From: Rostrohypoxylon terebratum | Lineage: Eukaryota > Ascomycota > Sordariomycetes > Xylariales > Hypoxylaceae | Assembly (NCBI GenBank): GCA_022497145.1 | Contig: MU385914.1 | Coordinates: 62,001 to 126,000, forward strand | Length of the DNA: 64,000 nt | Direction: 5' to 3' | In this document: piece by piece, positions 36,636-49,938 of the stretch | Layout of the letters: each line of letters begins with the position of its first letter | Numbering within the stretch: the stretch's first letter is position 1 | The notes under the pieces: model-generated | What the model was told of the DNA's origin: nothing | Seen by the model: the letters and a program-made list of their open reading frames with translations, nothing else | The model's database searches: none | Program-made: the position numbers and the translations under genes

Positions 36636-39408
36636 CTAATCCATTGGAGGGATACCCTCATACTCCGCATACCCGCGAGCCAAGTTCATGTTTTCTATAT
36701 GTTATGTCAGTACTTCAGATCTGATAGCTAATTTTTTATGAAAAAAGAAGGGGATGGTATAAGGGCGAATACTCACGTAAACATTGTGTAGCTGCTCCCT
36801 TTAACAGGTTGTCGATCGTCACGCAAATAACTACCCGCTTCCCAGAACTGTGAACAGCAAAACCGCCAATCTCAACGCCATGCTTTCCGCTAATCGCTTT
36901 TACTAGCGGCGCCTCTCCCACAACCTTGACCAACTTCTCGCCCGCGTACCTATCTTGGTACATCTGTCTAATATCTCGCGAAGTCATCGTTTTATTGAGA
37001 GGAATATTAATAGTGTGGTGAATTCCCTGGAACCACACTGCGACGTGGGGGATGAACCCGACATCGACACCAAGTTGGTTGCTGATCTCCTTCTCGTGGA
37101 TGTGGTCTGTCAAACTGTATGGAATGATGTTATTCGTCAGGTTCTCTACGTTGTTCTTCGGCGAAGGCTTGGTGCCAGCCCCCGAGTAGCCAGAAACGCC
37201 GAAGACGCTAGGTTGACCACCGAGATGCCCCACAAGCGGCGAAATGCCAAGCTGTGCGGCTGTGGCGTAACAGCCAGGATTCGAGATATGGGTAGCCTGA
37301 GCAATCTGCGATCGCTTGACCAACTCGGGAAGACCGTAGGTCCACGACTTGTCGAATCTGTAATCCGCCGACAGATCCACGATCACGCTCTTATCTTCCC
37401 GGGATGAGGTCTCGTCCTTGGCCCTGTTGACGGCATCGACAAAAGGCTTGCATACGCCATTTGGTAGTGCCATGACCCACACGTCTATCTTGCCCTTCTT
37501 CTCCATCTCGTAGACATCGTCAAAGCTCAAGTTCTCGTAGATGATTTCTTTCTTAGTATATCCTTCTAGCTTCTTTCCTTCTAATTCCCGTGATGACACA
37601 TGTCGAAGCTCAAAGTTGGGGTGTGAATTAATAAGACTGATTAAGTTCTGTCCAGTATATCCCCGAGCACCGATCAGCGCAACTCTTGACGGTTGCGTGT
37701 TTGAGGCATGTTTTTTGCCGTAAGGGGGGTTGGGGTTTGTTGCGGTAGCGAAACCCCTGCGGGGCATATGTGAGAAAGCGCTCTTAGGAATGGCGCCTAA
37801 GGCAGGGCGACGGGCAAGGGTCGAATAGCCCCGCGCCTGGTTAGCCGCAGAGCCTGATGCAAAATGAGCTCGCAAATTCTCAGAGGCGATCTGAGCTGCT
37901 CGGTGAAGTCGAGACTCCAAATTAGAATCGCCAAGCATCGCTCGGCCATGAATAGTAAATTCTCTCATAAGCTTATTCAGCTCCTCGCCCGGCTCAATTC
38001 CATACCAGAACATGACATCATTACCTCTGACAATGCTGCCGTCTGACTTGTCAAAAAACCAAGTGAGGTTTTCATCATCAGCCTTCACAGTCCAGACTAA
38101 GCTAGGGTATTCCTTCTTAATCGCAGCAAAGAGGTTGTCAGCGACGTTGGTCAACCAGCCTGATTTGGTGATTGTCAGTGTCGCTAATGTTGAATAAGAC
38201 TGGTCTGGGGATGGGTCGAGGACGACGGCTAGCGCCTTCATAGGTTCGTCAAAGTAAGCTTTGAACTTTCGGCCCTGCAAGAAATCGAGATAGCGGTCTA
38301 CCGTTGCCCTGGCATCCCGAACCTCGCGATCTCGGACAAGAACATCCTTAAGCTTGCCAAGATCGCTGAAGTCCGCAACGCTCTCGGCAGTCATCAGCTT
38401 GTCTCCACGACGAATGAGGGTACCGGCTCCTGAATCTGTGAACAATTCCTTCTGTAGGTCTGCGGGATGGATGATGGCAACACTAGATGAGCGTGGAAGG
38501 GTCTCTAGAAGCTCTTTGATTTCCCGAATCTTCAACCTGGTTCCAAATTTGCACCAGGGTTGTGCCATTATGTGATCGAATTCTTCGTCGAGGTTTATAG
38601 CTGAAATCTTTTGCACGTTTCCGTCGAACAAGCCCCCCTTTTCACTGAGATAGACTACCTTGAGAGGCTCGAATTCGCGAGCCAGCTCTCCAGCGGCAAC
38701 ATCAGCGTTGACATTCAAGACCTGACCCTCCCTGGTCTCGGCCATGGAGGTGAGAATGGGAAGGTAGCCATTCTCGATAGCAGTCTGGATAGGCTCTTTG
38801 TTGACATCAGTAATCTTGCCTACGAACTTCCATTTATCCTTGTTGAGGTAGTCAGCAGTGAAGACACTAGATGTAATAGGTCGAGCGCGGACGCCCATCT
38901 CTTCTAAACGCTGGACAAGCTTCAAGTTCTCTGCCAAGAAAAGTCGTCTTGCAATGCCTAAAGTTTTGCCGTCGGTAATACGGATTCCTTCCTCAAACTC
39001 GGGCTCGACACCGGCCTCCTCGAGGAGCTTATTGAGCTGGGGACCAGCACCGTGGACGATGATAGGGTATAGGCCAACATGGTATAGGAACGACAACGAA
39101 GAGCAAAGCTCGTCTAGGTAGTCGGTCAAGATAGCGCCGCCGACCTTGATGACGGCGAATTGCTGGGAAGAGACGGAGGAGAAGTGAGAGAGGTATTGTT
39201 GCACCTCCCTCTTCGAACCGACATTATTCAAGACTTGGATAACGGCAGCACGGGTGGTGGAGTCGTAGGCTCTCGTGGACGAGGAATAGGAAGCTCGAGA
39301 GGTTCGAAGTGGGTTTGTGGCAATCGCTAGAGACGAACGTGCCACTCGAGGAGAGACTCGGCGGGAGCCAGCTCGGACAGCAGCCCGTACTGCGCGCACT
39401 GACAACAT
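36636..39408 (-). CDS. arg5,6: Mitochondrial acetylglutamate kinase / N-acetyl-gamma-glutamyl-phosphate reductase precursor
   Basis: One polyprotein for steps two and three of arginine synthesis, cleaved after mitochondrial import. Exons 39408-36777 and 36694-36636 flank an 82-nt intron (GTGAGT donor, ACATATAG acceptor) near the C-terminus; 896 residues. The N-terminal 45 residues are Arg/Ala/Ser-rich with no acid, a matrix-targeting signal. The kinase domain (about 60-330) has VIKVGGAILT and IIVHGAGPQLNKLL. An acetyltransferase-like regulatory (DUF619) domain follows (about 345-510). After a Ser/Arg linker comes the reductase (from about 575), with VALIGARGYTGQNL as NADP fold and the catalytic cysteine in HISNPGCYATAAQ. 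Without the last intron the product would end wrongly; spliced, it ends AEYEGIPPMD. Yeast ARG5,6 and Neurospora arg-6 have the same layout. Confidence 0.96.
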
Positions 39409-39437
39409 GGTGTTCTATTCCAGTCGGACGAAATAGA

Positions 39438-39460
39438 GGATAGCGGATAGCGGATAGCGG
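39438..39460 (-). repeat. Three-copy 7-bp tandem repeat in the arg5,6 leader
   Basis: Three perfect copies of GGATAGC (+ strand reading), 30-52 bp upstream of the arg5,6 start codon, so likely in the 5' UTR. Confidence 0.8.
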
Positions 39461-39493
39461 GTAACAAAAGGTTTATGCGTTCAATTGATGTCC

Positions 39494-39514
39494 CCACGGC
39501 TGTATAAGCCGTGG
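39494..39514 (-). promoter_or_regulatory. Perfect 8-bp hairpin upstream of arg5,6
   Basis: CCACGGCT and AGCCGTGG form a perfect inverted repeat around a five-base GTATA loop, 86-106 bp upstream of the arg5,6 ATG. As DNA it is a palindromic binding-site candidate around a TATA-like core; as RNA it would be a stable stem in the leader. No known motif was matched. Confidence 0.5.
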
Positions 39515-42500
39515 TATCGCGACGAGGATTCGAGCTGCCTCGGGCGAAGCTTCGAAGTTCCTAGGAAGGGAGAGGGAAAAAAAAGGAGAGGAGAGCTAGA
39601 GTTGAAATTCGAGAGAGTTAGCAAGGAGTACTTATAGTCTTATACATACACCTCCAACTTCGGCAAAGGAATAATAAAGCGATGCACAGGGTACAAGTAT
39701 CTATGTAGGCGAACCAATTGAACTATCCGAACTTAATTACCTGAATTGACTAGGAAAGTGATATGTTATTTTGCTAATAGTAAACGTCGTCGATGTTCAC
39801 ATTGTTAGGAGTTTATGAGGAGGGGCAATCAAATCGCCGCGATAGTCCTTATCCTGGAGAACTTCGATATGACCACGAAAAAAAAAAATTATCCTTGGGA
39901 CGCCGAAAATCGCAGTCCTTTCCAATTGAGATCTGGAGACCCGATTATCTTAACCCTTGTTATTGTATAAACCTTCCTGATTATTGAATTATTGGAGAAA
40001 CTAAGCATTTATAACCTAGAAGTGGCAAGTTACTAGTCACTAAATAGGTAGGAGGCAGTTACCTAATATTTCAAAAAAGACCCTAAGACTTAAGACTTAA
40101 GTGTTCTGGTCTTTCTATTTTAATTTCCAGCTAGGCATATTATACATATCACGTCATTTCATAAAGGAAATAAGAGAAGTTTAATACTATTATTCACGTT
40201 AAGCTCCGTACCCATAATTCGAAATAAGAGTCACATGCAGTTCACAACATTGAAGTACATCCATATTATACTCCATACTATGTATGTGTTACGATACACA
40301 AATAGCCGCTTCCGGTTAGAAGAAGATATTTGCCTTTGAGATATTGCCTTAACCTCCCCAACGGCCCCAACCAGGTCAAATTGTCACATCGACATACCAT
40401 TCATCAAGCTTGGCACATTTACTCAGGGCCTCAAGCTTCAAGCTGCAGCAGATCATAAAAGCTTCGTTATGGTACCTGGCGCAGCCAAGGATACGATATC
40501 CTACCAGCACCAACCTATCAGATGCCTATCGCATGCGTATCATACACCAGGAACGGCTTCTCGAACCACGTTGACTAGATTCTGCACGCAACTCCTCCTT
40601 CGAGATTGCCGCCAGTCATTGAGATGCCGAGTAGGACAGGACCTGAGCATTCAACCTAAATTGACGTACCATCAGAAAAAAATCGGCAAGCTTAGATTCC
40701 TATTACGGTAATCCGGAAACACCTCACCAGGCACCTTCGTGATCGTGATCGAGGCTATGGATGCTTTAGTGTGTGGGAGCTATCAATAATCAATAATTTA
40801 GCAAGACAGGAACAGGACCTCAAAGCCCTCAGGGTCCTTGATAGAATTATGGACACTAGCCGAGCTAGCAGAAAATTCCCTCTTATATCCTCAACATCCT
40901 CAACATCCTCGTAAATCTCGCGAACGCTCGAGGCCACTTTCTAATCCACTTGCCGACCTTAGAGGGAGAGGCAGTGCTCATGCAGCCGGATTAGTCTCCC
41001 TCCGGTGTAGCGCCAGCCGAAAGTTGCGAAAGTCACAGGCCTGTATTTATACCCGCTCCGTCAGATGTGAATATGAGACCATCTCGGGTCCCGACTACTA
41101 CGATATACAGAGAGGAGTCAAATATACCAAAATTGACGTCCCTTTCCTCTCCAACTAACCAATCTTCTCCAAATGTTGCATAGTCGGGAATTTGGGTATT
41201 ACCGCAATGTGGCCGGACAAGTGCAAATTTCTACTGTCATACGACCTCGACGTTGCGTATCTACCCCTAAGGCCTCCCACTCACTTTCTATCCTCAGCTT
41301 TGTTTTGGCATACCGACGAACATCTGCCTGTTCTCCCACGTCTCGAAATTCCAAAGTTCCTCAACAATTTCCTTTTGATCGTCAACTCTGAATGCAAAGA
41401 ATTCTTGATCGCCATCACGTGTTTTTACCAGCCCCTGAAGTCAATACCTCGGCATGATAATTTGGCGCGCAAGGATGCCAATTATCAGCTCTTATTCGCA
41501 AAGCCTAGACCCATTACGATCGGTGTCTCAGGACTATTTAGCAGCCGTCACGCCTATATTTCAACAACGCCTTGCGTGGCATAACCTTTCACAAGAGACC
41601 ATATTTAATCTCACATCCATACAAGTAGGCTCGCTGATAATCATGCAAGTCGGCTATATTGGTGACTCCATAGATGCCGAGGAGATTTGAATCCGTGCTT
41701 TTCATAGGAAACGGATCGCATCTAGACCCTACACCGATTCCTTCATGACATGCTTTGAGCTAACATATATGATAGCAGGTTGACATTTCTCGAGATTTCT
41801 CCGAGGTGTTACTATTAACAGCTTCCTTCTATACCCAAGGTCTTCAACTTGAATTGAATTAAGGCCTGCTGTGCTTCCCCGGAAGCAAGCCTCAGCACCT
41901 CCAGCCACCTATGAAGAGCACTCAAAGCTGATAAAATTCGATAAGTAATCTATCACTTTACACCTAATGCGCCCAGAGAAAATCGCAAGTTTCCACGAGG
42001 CCATGCTGAAATACCGGTGTATAAACAAGAGCCCTCTTCCGTTAAGTGAGATAACTCATTGTATCGTGATAGGTGACCTCAACAAGTCAACCATTTTGGG
42101 AGAGCCTGCATGTGTGCCACCACTTCGTCAAAAAGACATCATTATTTCATGGGCTCACCAACAAGGTATAATCTAGACCTTAGCCACGAACAACGCCCTA
42201 AAGAGACGAAGAAACCATACCTAATAATTCTGCCTTAAGTCTCCTATCCGCCAACCATGAATCTTCATCCTCACCTCATCTCGTCTCACCTACGTCTTCC
42301 CCTCTAAGGTACATCGCGCATGCGCGAGAGCATACACCACGCGTGGGGAAAGATGACGGCGTTACACACCAAGTATGCTTGCCCCTGAACAATTCTTGTT
42401 TATAATCCAATTCCGCAATGCATTGATAGGTATCTAAGCATTGAAGGAACACAAATTGAATCCAACAAATAAAGGTAATGAAATACATGCCGTTTCCAGG

Positions 42501-43301
42501 CACCTTAAATCACAGAATGTAAGTTGGTGAAACGCGAAAATGTGCGATGCCTATCACTTCCCTATATGACGTAGTCACGTCTATCAAACAGAGAATTGTC
42601 TCGAACACTCATATCTAGGTATACTCTTCCTAAGATCTAGTTCGACATAAAATGCGGCTTCCCAGGATCAGGAGCAAGCAGTGTATCGTAACATATCGGG
42701 TTCCTCCCGATGTCAATTAGAGATATACACACCGGTATCACGTAGCAACTACTCATCGTCATTTCACAAGATCAACCTCTAAGATGAACATTCACCACAG
42801 TGCATTGAGTTAGTGGACATAGAATCACAGTGATAGGAGGAGAGAGCAATTATCCGGCACGTCAAGGGGTATTAGTATTCAGGGTCGTAAAATATCTCTT
42901 TAATTAGTCGAAAAACGCCTCGCCATCATACATACAAGTTTCGGTTATCCTCCCACCGGTCCCGAGCCCCGCAACTTGCGGCGTTGGGTTTTCCGGGGGG
43001 AAATGAACAAATCGGCGGTATCCCAAGGCCCCCCCCTTCATGTTGCGCAAACGTTTCGTTTCGTTCTCTCTCCGTTAGCAAAAGCCAAAAAGAAAAGACC
43101 GGTCAAATCAAAGACAAACTCCTCTCTGTGCTTTGCGAATCCCTTCCCGTGTTGGTGGAGTTTGAGAGGGGGATTCGCGTGTGGTTGGTTGCTTGCTCGT
43201 AGCCTGCGAGAAAATTTCAACTCCTCGTCATTAACCCACATCAAGTCGTATGCTAGCCATTCGTAACTTGATGTACCCGTGGTGGTACAGGTTGGAGTGG
43301 T

Positions 43302-44209
43302 TTACACCTTGCCTTGGCTTGCAAGGACTAATTTATAGGTTAGAGATCATGGTTTGGACTTGAATCTAGGTTGGTGACATCATGTGATATGAGACTTACC
43401 TGAGGGAACGACAATGACAAGAATTAGGACGATGATGCCGCCGATCAGGCAGGCCCTCATCTTCATGTCCTTCCACCACATCTGCTTGCGAACTCTGTTG
43501 GCACCGCGACGGAAGCCCTGGGCGGAGACGGCCAGGTTGTCGGTCTTATCTTGCAGGTTGTCGAGACGCTCGCCACGTTGAGAGACCTTGTTGATGTTTT
43601 CTCGCATGACACCTACGGTGTCGTCGATTTGCTAAGAGGCCACATCGTTAGTTTCTTTGTTCTAGTGACTGATGTAACAAATCACGTTGTTTCCTTCCCA
43701 AATCACGGTATCGTAGCCTGTAATATTCGTATTGTCGCGAAACTCGTAAATGACGAACAGGAATGTCTAGTGTTAAATGCGATGTCGAATCCTACGATGT
43801 TGAGGCGATACCAGCCACCAAATGAAACCTGGCTCCTAAGATTACCGTCATCTACCGTGGGTCTCTGCGCATCGTCTCTTTCAATTCCCTAATTTCCTAA
43901 TGTGTGTTCATTGTTGAGATATCGATGCTCAACTATCGATGTTGATCACTCTGGATATTGATGATAGGTTTCGCTGAGGGCGGATGACACCCTATCGTTG
44001 AACGTGGAACAAGGGCGCGGTCGGGCGGTCGGTTATTACGTAGGCCATCGAAATCTCGTGATCCAAGAAGGGAAACATCGAAAATCACATTTCGTCGAGA
44101 ATAATCAACTTACTGCTTGCAAGGCCTGCGTTCGAGCATTTCCGCCCTGTTGGGGTGCGGACTGGCCGCTGGGAATGTAGGGGTCGTAGGGAGCTTCCTG
44201 GTTCGACAT
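43302..44209 (-). CDS. v-SNARE of the synaptobrevin/Snc1 family
   Basis: R-SNARE of secretory and endocytic vesicles that drives fusion at the plasma membrane, and at the Spitzenkorper in hyphae. Exons 44209-44114, 43631-43400 and 43327-43302, with introns of 482 and 72 nt, give 117 residues. The N-terminus is Pro/Gly/Gln-rich (MSNQEAPYDPYIPSG). The SNARE motif follows (IDDTVGVMRENINKVSQRGE, RLDNLQDKTDNLAVSAQGFR), with the zero-layer arginine in SQRGERLD, then the basic juxtamembrane stretch KQMWWKDMKMR and one C-terminal anchor (LIGGIIVLILVIVV). The third exon is only 26 nt and gives a tail VLASQGKV. Its junction rests on a CTAAC branch and TTAG acceptor and is less certain than the rest. 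The first intron is unusually long for this window. Confidence 0.92.
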
Positions 44210-47200
44210 TTTGGTAGGTGATGACCGACGGTCGGGTTTGTTGTTTTTTTTATCGGCGGAAGAAGCGAGAGTGGTCGGAAGCGGCGGGGAATAAATGCAA
44301 TACGGACTGAGGTAATGTCGCGACGATGATGCAGATTGGGATTTTTAGTTGATGGTATTCGAGTGGCGAAGGTTGATGAAGTTTGAGAATGGGAGAATCA
44401 GAAAGAGGTTGGAGGGAGGTCGGAAGTTCAGGAAATGGTTGCGAAGGTTAAAGTCGTATCCGAGACGCTTGGTTCCAAGGTTATGCCTAGGGTGTCTGGG
44501 TGTCTGGGTGTAGGGTCTACTTTGGTGCTTTGGTTGTCTGGCAACGCTGGAAGTTTTCATTCTAAGCAGATTTTAGGTAGGTTTTTAGTGGAGGGTACGT
44601 ACCTACATACGAGCCTGCCACTGCCTGCCCAAAGGATGCTGCTAAAGGCTACTACTCTAGGTAAGGTTCCTAAGGGGGCGCGCTAAATCTGTTTCGGCTG
44701 TGCAACAGTTGCCCTCACTAGCCTAGACCAGCCAAACTCAACATGACCCAAGCAGCCAACTGGAGCTAATAAAGGTTAGAAGACGCATTCATGTGACCGC
44801 TAACTTCGCCATATCTCACCACAAACAATTAGGTAAGCCTCGATAAACAAATGATTTACCTTTTAATACCCTGTTATCCGGATCATGTACGTCAGCAGCT
44901 AGCCCCTTTTTATCCTATTAACACCTGTAATTCTCAGCTACATTTGTGGCTGAGATCAGGAACACGCAATTCCAAAGCGAACACGACCACAGGCAGCCAT
45001 TGCAACTGTTTTAAGAGCTGCTATGACGACATAAGCTATTCCTAGATGGTATCAAAAAGAAACAAAAATATTCCCCAATTATTGCAGCAGCTATTAGGCA
45101 AGTGGCTGATATATATGAACCGTGAAATTAATATATGCAGCTAATATATGCAGATGACATATTCGAGAACTAGAGGCTTGCCGATCTGAATGATTTTCGA
45201 CTGTTTAAGCTTAAAGGCATAGGAGGCGTCGTTGGCTGAACCAATACGAATACGTAGTTGATCGGATTAGCTAATCCGGATCCCCTCGATCAAGGCGGGT
45301 AGCTGCTTGGTGGAATGCCGGTATTCAAAAGATGCCCGACGCTATAGTCCGATAAGAACTGCTTCTGCTTCTCCCTCTACATAAGTCTTTAGCTTTGTAA
45401 CGATCGTCAACCACTCACCTACTTTCCGTGATTTAGTAGCATCTTCCATAAGTCAGATCATCGCATCCCTCAAGCCGGAATACCTCGGGATATTCGATAC
45501 CCTAAATGAAGACGAAGAAAAATCATATTTATTCAGGATTCTACGTGCTTGCCCACTATCCGGACCCCAAACCACGCATCTCGCGCCAAGACTTTTATAA
45601 ATTTACCATGCATGCGTTTCACAACTCAACATTTTACACCCAGATTCAGCCACCTACGCACGGCGTCCCTTGGACAACTTCTGAGACTACGAGGGCTTTG
45701 CCCAATTGACATGGAATTGTCGGCATTCAGCCCATAGGATCCCTTCAATTCGAATCTCTACAAAGTTCCCCTACACGGAGAATCATGATACGGGAGAGTT
45801 TACTAAACAATAAGTCCGGAAACAACACTCGCCAAAGTACCTATAATCATCTTGTCCGCGCATGTCGATGATCGAGTATCTATTGAAAATACGGTAGGTC
45901 AAGTAATCTGCTAGAAAAATCCTACTTCAAGTCATGGCCGTCAATTGCCTCTACATCTTCGACCGAACACCTTGAGGTCTACATAATCCAAGAGCTGGTT
46001 TCAATTGCGACTAGTTGAGAATGGGCCGAGGAACTCAAGTTCCCACTAGTTGACAAAGTCACGTCTCTCTTCTTACCTCTTGTGTAAGTATAAAGACATC
46101 AAGTTAGGCTAGTAGACTGATAACTAGATGCGAGGTGAATCCAGCCGGGTCATGGGTATTGTTCTGTCTCACACACGCCACGCACATGTTGTTACTCATG
46201 GTGAGTGAGATAAATAGTCAGAAACGACAGACGAGTCACACACCCTACTACAGCCTTTCACCTTGGGTGTACACTCAACGTCTCATTCAACCAATATATA
46301 TCGCATAAAATGTGACTGCGTATCACCTATCTCTTCGGTGTACCCAGTTCCATAGTTAGGTCTTTTTCCATGAATGTTTCCTGGCTTTTAAGTGCATATT
46401 ATTGTATCGTTGGAGGAGTGATGGCTTATATCCTGCCCCAGGTCAACTTTGCTCTAGGAGTTTTGTGTTACCCCAAATGCCTAGTTCTTGTCGTCGCCTG
46501 ACAAATCTCTACAGAGACAGGCTGAATCTACTTAGGCAGACATGGGCTATGCTTACTAGGTACCCATATATCTAGGTTAGTAAATGCCCGGTTACCAGCT
46601 AGGTAGGTATTATCAGATAATTGTTGACCATTTCACAGCAAGAATATCACTACACTTACCTAACCTAGTACTAAATTCATCAAAATACTGGCATAAGACC
46701 TGCAGTTTTGCCGTGAACGGTAGGTAGGTATCTAACTTTCCTAGTAGTTAGGTGGACTTAGACCACTTGAGAGGCGTGCAATATTGCAACTATGATCAAT
46801 ATGTCTCTTAAGAATGCTGAAAGTATAGGCCTACATCATGGCGCAGAGAGAACTAGGAACTAACAACGTTAAGCTCTAAACTACCTCTTCCCAAGGAACG
46901 CAGTATACATCCGCGAGCTTTCCTTTGGCCGATTTACCACACGCCGATCTCTTCAGTAGGTAGTTGATATACGTAAACCTTCTTTTGCCTCTTCTCTCGG
47001 GGGCTAGACGCCAACAGGTTCCAAGTCCATAAATCAATATCCTTCTGGGCCGATCTTCGATCCCCCTCGGGAAGACCTTCGACTGCTAACTGCTATGAAA
47101 TACCTAACAAGAATTCTCCTGCTTTCGACTCGGTCTTAATATATAATCTCATTATTGGGGTCCTTGACAAACTCTTGGTGGGCGGTACATCACACTAGCA

Positions 47201-49938
47201 TAGGCACTCTTCGCTCTAGTCTATAATATGCTCGTCGACTGAGTCGTGATTCGTGTGATCTGGCTTGATTGAAACTGTCCAATATATTATGTCAATACAA
47301 CTTGGATACTTACGTACAGCAAACCACAATCTTCAACACTGTAGTCTTTTGTAGTAAAACATGGTTTATCCACGCAGTATCCAATATAAACAGTTACATC
47401 ATTGAAGAGAATATCAATATCTCAGGCCAATTTCGCTTGCTGCCATCATATACGTAGACATATGAGTAGTCGAGGGCTACCCAACCCGGCATATCATATC
47501 GACCTAGGTAGGTAGGTATCTATGTGCGTAATAATCTTCAAACCTCAATCAAGGAATGAAGACACCATATTCATCCACGGAGAAAAAAGATCACGTAACC
47601 TAAGTTAGTAAGGAGACATCAATCTCAGAAGTTTCTTGCGAAATCACCGCTTCTTATTAGCTTCCAACTTGATACAGTAAACATAAGCCTACCTAGACAT
47701 AAAGGTCACAATGTCTAAAGAGTCAGGTGGTTTGGCGTGAGGCTTTGATCTCATAACCACCGCATGCAAATATTATGAGTGTATACGGTGAGGTAAAATA
47801 ACTTATGCAGCACCAGATCCTCTACCAAAAGCCCATGCTTAGTATAGGATATCTACATAATGTAAGGTTTTTGAGGCAATGGTGTTGATTCTGTTAGAAT
47901 GAACGCCCTATGTTCAATGCTTCACCAAGATGAGCTCGGGTAAAACTACGAATAATCTACTCACACCTCGTAAACAAATAACTTATTATATACTTTTACC
48001 TATCTTAGCCTTCTATGATACTCAGCTTACATCTACAGATGAAGTAATCACAGTAATAGAGGGTTCTTAAAATTTATGGTTCTATGTACGATGCCCGAAC
48101 AAGTCACATGCGAAGTGAATGCAGGAAAGTTGCCGAATAGCTGCTAGGTAAGGAATTCGGAAGAATAAGTACCTTGTGATAACGCTGACTTCTAAGATCT
48201 AAAGGAGTGTTCCTCCTCTATATATAGTCGAGAGGAGCTGCTTCTTTACTCCTCAGCTGCTAATTTGCTAACTCTATGTTATCCATCAGCCACTTGAGTG
48301 ATCTGCTATAGGTAGCCTTTGCATAGTAAAGGCTAAGCTGCTCTCATCTAACCTACTAAACTCCTAAACTCACCAACAACAACTTTTGCGTAGTAGCTAC
48401 TATTAAGTAACCCTCTTGTGGTAGGATATACTTGTGTAACGCAAGACGGTCTTGGGATAACCCTAACCCTAACCCTTTCCCCAACCCTTTCCCCAACCCT
48501 ATCCCTATCCCTATCCCTATCCCTGGGGTATACGTTTTCCAACCTTCGAGGGCGGAAACTCGAATTCAACATGAGAACCCAAAAAATAAGAACGCAAAGA
48601 TAGAGTTTCTGATAGAACCTAGGATTGTGTTAGATACTCTGCGGGGATGTTCTTCCGGTCTGTAAGGATATGGGTAAGATACTGGCTAGTCTTGCGTCTA
48701 GAGGCGCCTGTGGATAAGGGTACGTCGACATACCCTCAGCTACCAGGATTATACCATGAAATCTACCTAGTCTATACGCCTCACTTATTGTGGGCGTGAA
48801 AGTATCATCGGTGCGTAACGAAGAAACTTTTTGGGTACCCACGCTACTTGTCAATTCACTGATTGGCACCTGGGCATATATAGGAAGAAACTTTGATTTC
48901 GCATCATGGATGTTAATAGCACGTTTATGGGATAACCTGGTGTGAAGTTCATGCAGGAGAGTTTACGCAAGGTCACGGAAAGCATTGATACCTACATGAT
49001 TTATGAGCTGCCTTGGGCAGCTGTTTCATGTAGTTCTAGGCGAGGCGAAAATTGCACTCCACTGCTTCGGCGACACAAGGAAAACCTATATCTTACGAAA
49101 GGCGCCTAGACTTGGAGAATAACACGGGGGCTATTGTCGAGAGTTATTATAGACAGCAGCATTAAGTCGCCTAGATCTAGACTTACATAGGTATTTCAGG
49201 TAGTAAGCAAGTATAACGTGAATTACTACAATATCCAATCATAGGTAGGTACATAACCCAGATATACAATATCGCAAACTCAAATAAGTTTATATCAATA
49301 ACATAAAGCCTCAATGGGCTTTGGCCAACTTGAAATCACTATCCTAACCTAGATCCTAAACAAGTCTACTTTTAGACATACCTAGACAGACTATACCATG
49401 CATAATAGGCTATTACATAGGTAGACTTGGCTACTTGATAATATCTCAAAACTCCCTTGTTCCTTGCTGTTTCTCACAGCTTCCTCCTTGAGGCTCGCAC
49501 TAGTAGGACTTCTCCACTTGGACATCATATTTGAGTCTTAATCTCCCATACGGCACAGCCTTCCGCGGTCTTCCGCTAACAAACATTCACTAGGTTAGTA
49601 GGTACTCCATATAATAGGGTCAAAGCGGTCTATCAGATGCCTAATAACAAAGCCTGATTAACACCCATGGCGATCGGTAAAGAAGGCTGATTAGGTACCT
49701 ATGACATTAGCAGAACTAGCTGCTTGAGTAACCTGTTACCTATGATAGAATTAATATGTAGGTATGTTTAATTGTATTATACAGAAGCGGCTTTTAGGAA
49801 GTTTACACAGGTAATGACATACTCTGCGAGCTCTAGGCATGCCTCCGCCAACCAGCCGAGCTCAACTCAGACCATGAAGCATTCTCGGTTAGAGCTTCAA
49901 CATATGATCCGCCCCCCTGGTACCCAGACAACCTCCTT
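44210..49938. other. AT-rich gene desert
   Basis: Almost 5.7 kb with only short open frames, none with a domain. It is visibly AT-rich and carries many TACCTAGG/GGTAGGTA patches (46600-46612, 46720-46732, 47503-47520). An interstitial telomere-like array lies at 48458-48534. No terminal repeats or transposase frames were seen. Confidence 0.5.
48458..48534. repeat. Interstitial telomere-like repeat array
   Basis: Starts with two and a half CCCTAA units (the fungal TTAGGG telomere repeat on the other strand), then two CCCTTTCCCCAA units and four CCCTAT units. The array is 77 bp, degenerate to one side, and far from any gene. It could mark an old chromosome-end fusion, a break repaired by telomerase, or slippage. 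Confidence 0.8.

Larger units (their letters stand above)
39409..43301. other. Intergenic region with possible decayed coding sequence
   Basis: Upstream of arg5,6, then about 3.5 kb with no supported gene. Between 41192 and 41690 two overlapping frames have some protein-like character (LPRLEIPKFLNNFLLIVNSE in one, QDYLAAVTPIFQQRLAWHNL in another), but they are out of phase and I could not join them by a credible intron. No domain is recognised. It could be a relic. Confidence 0.35.
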
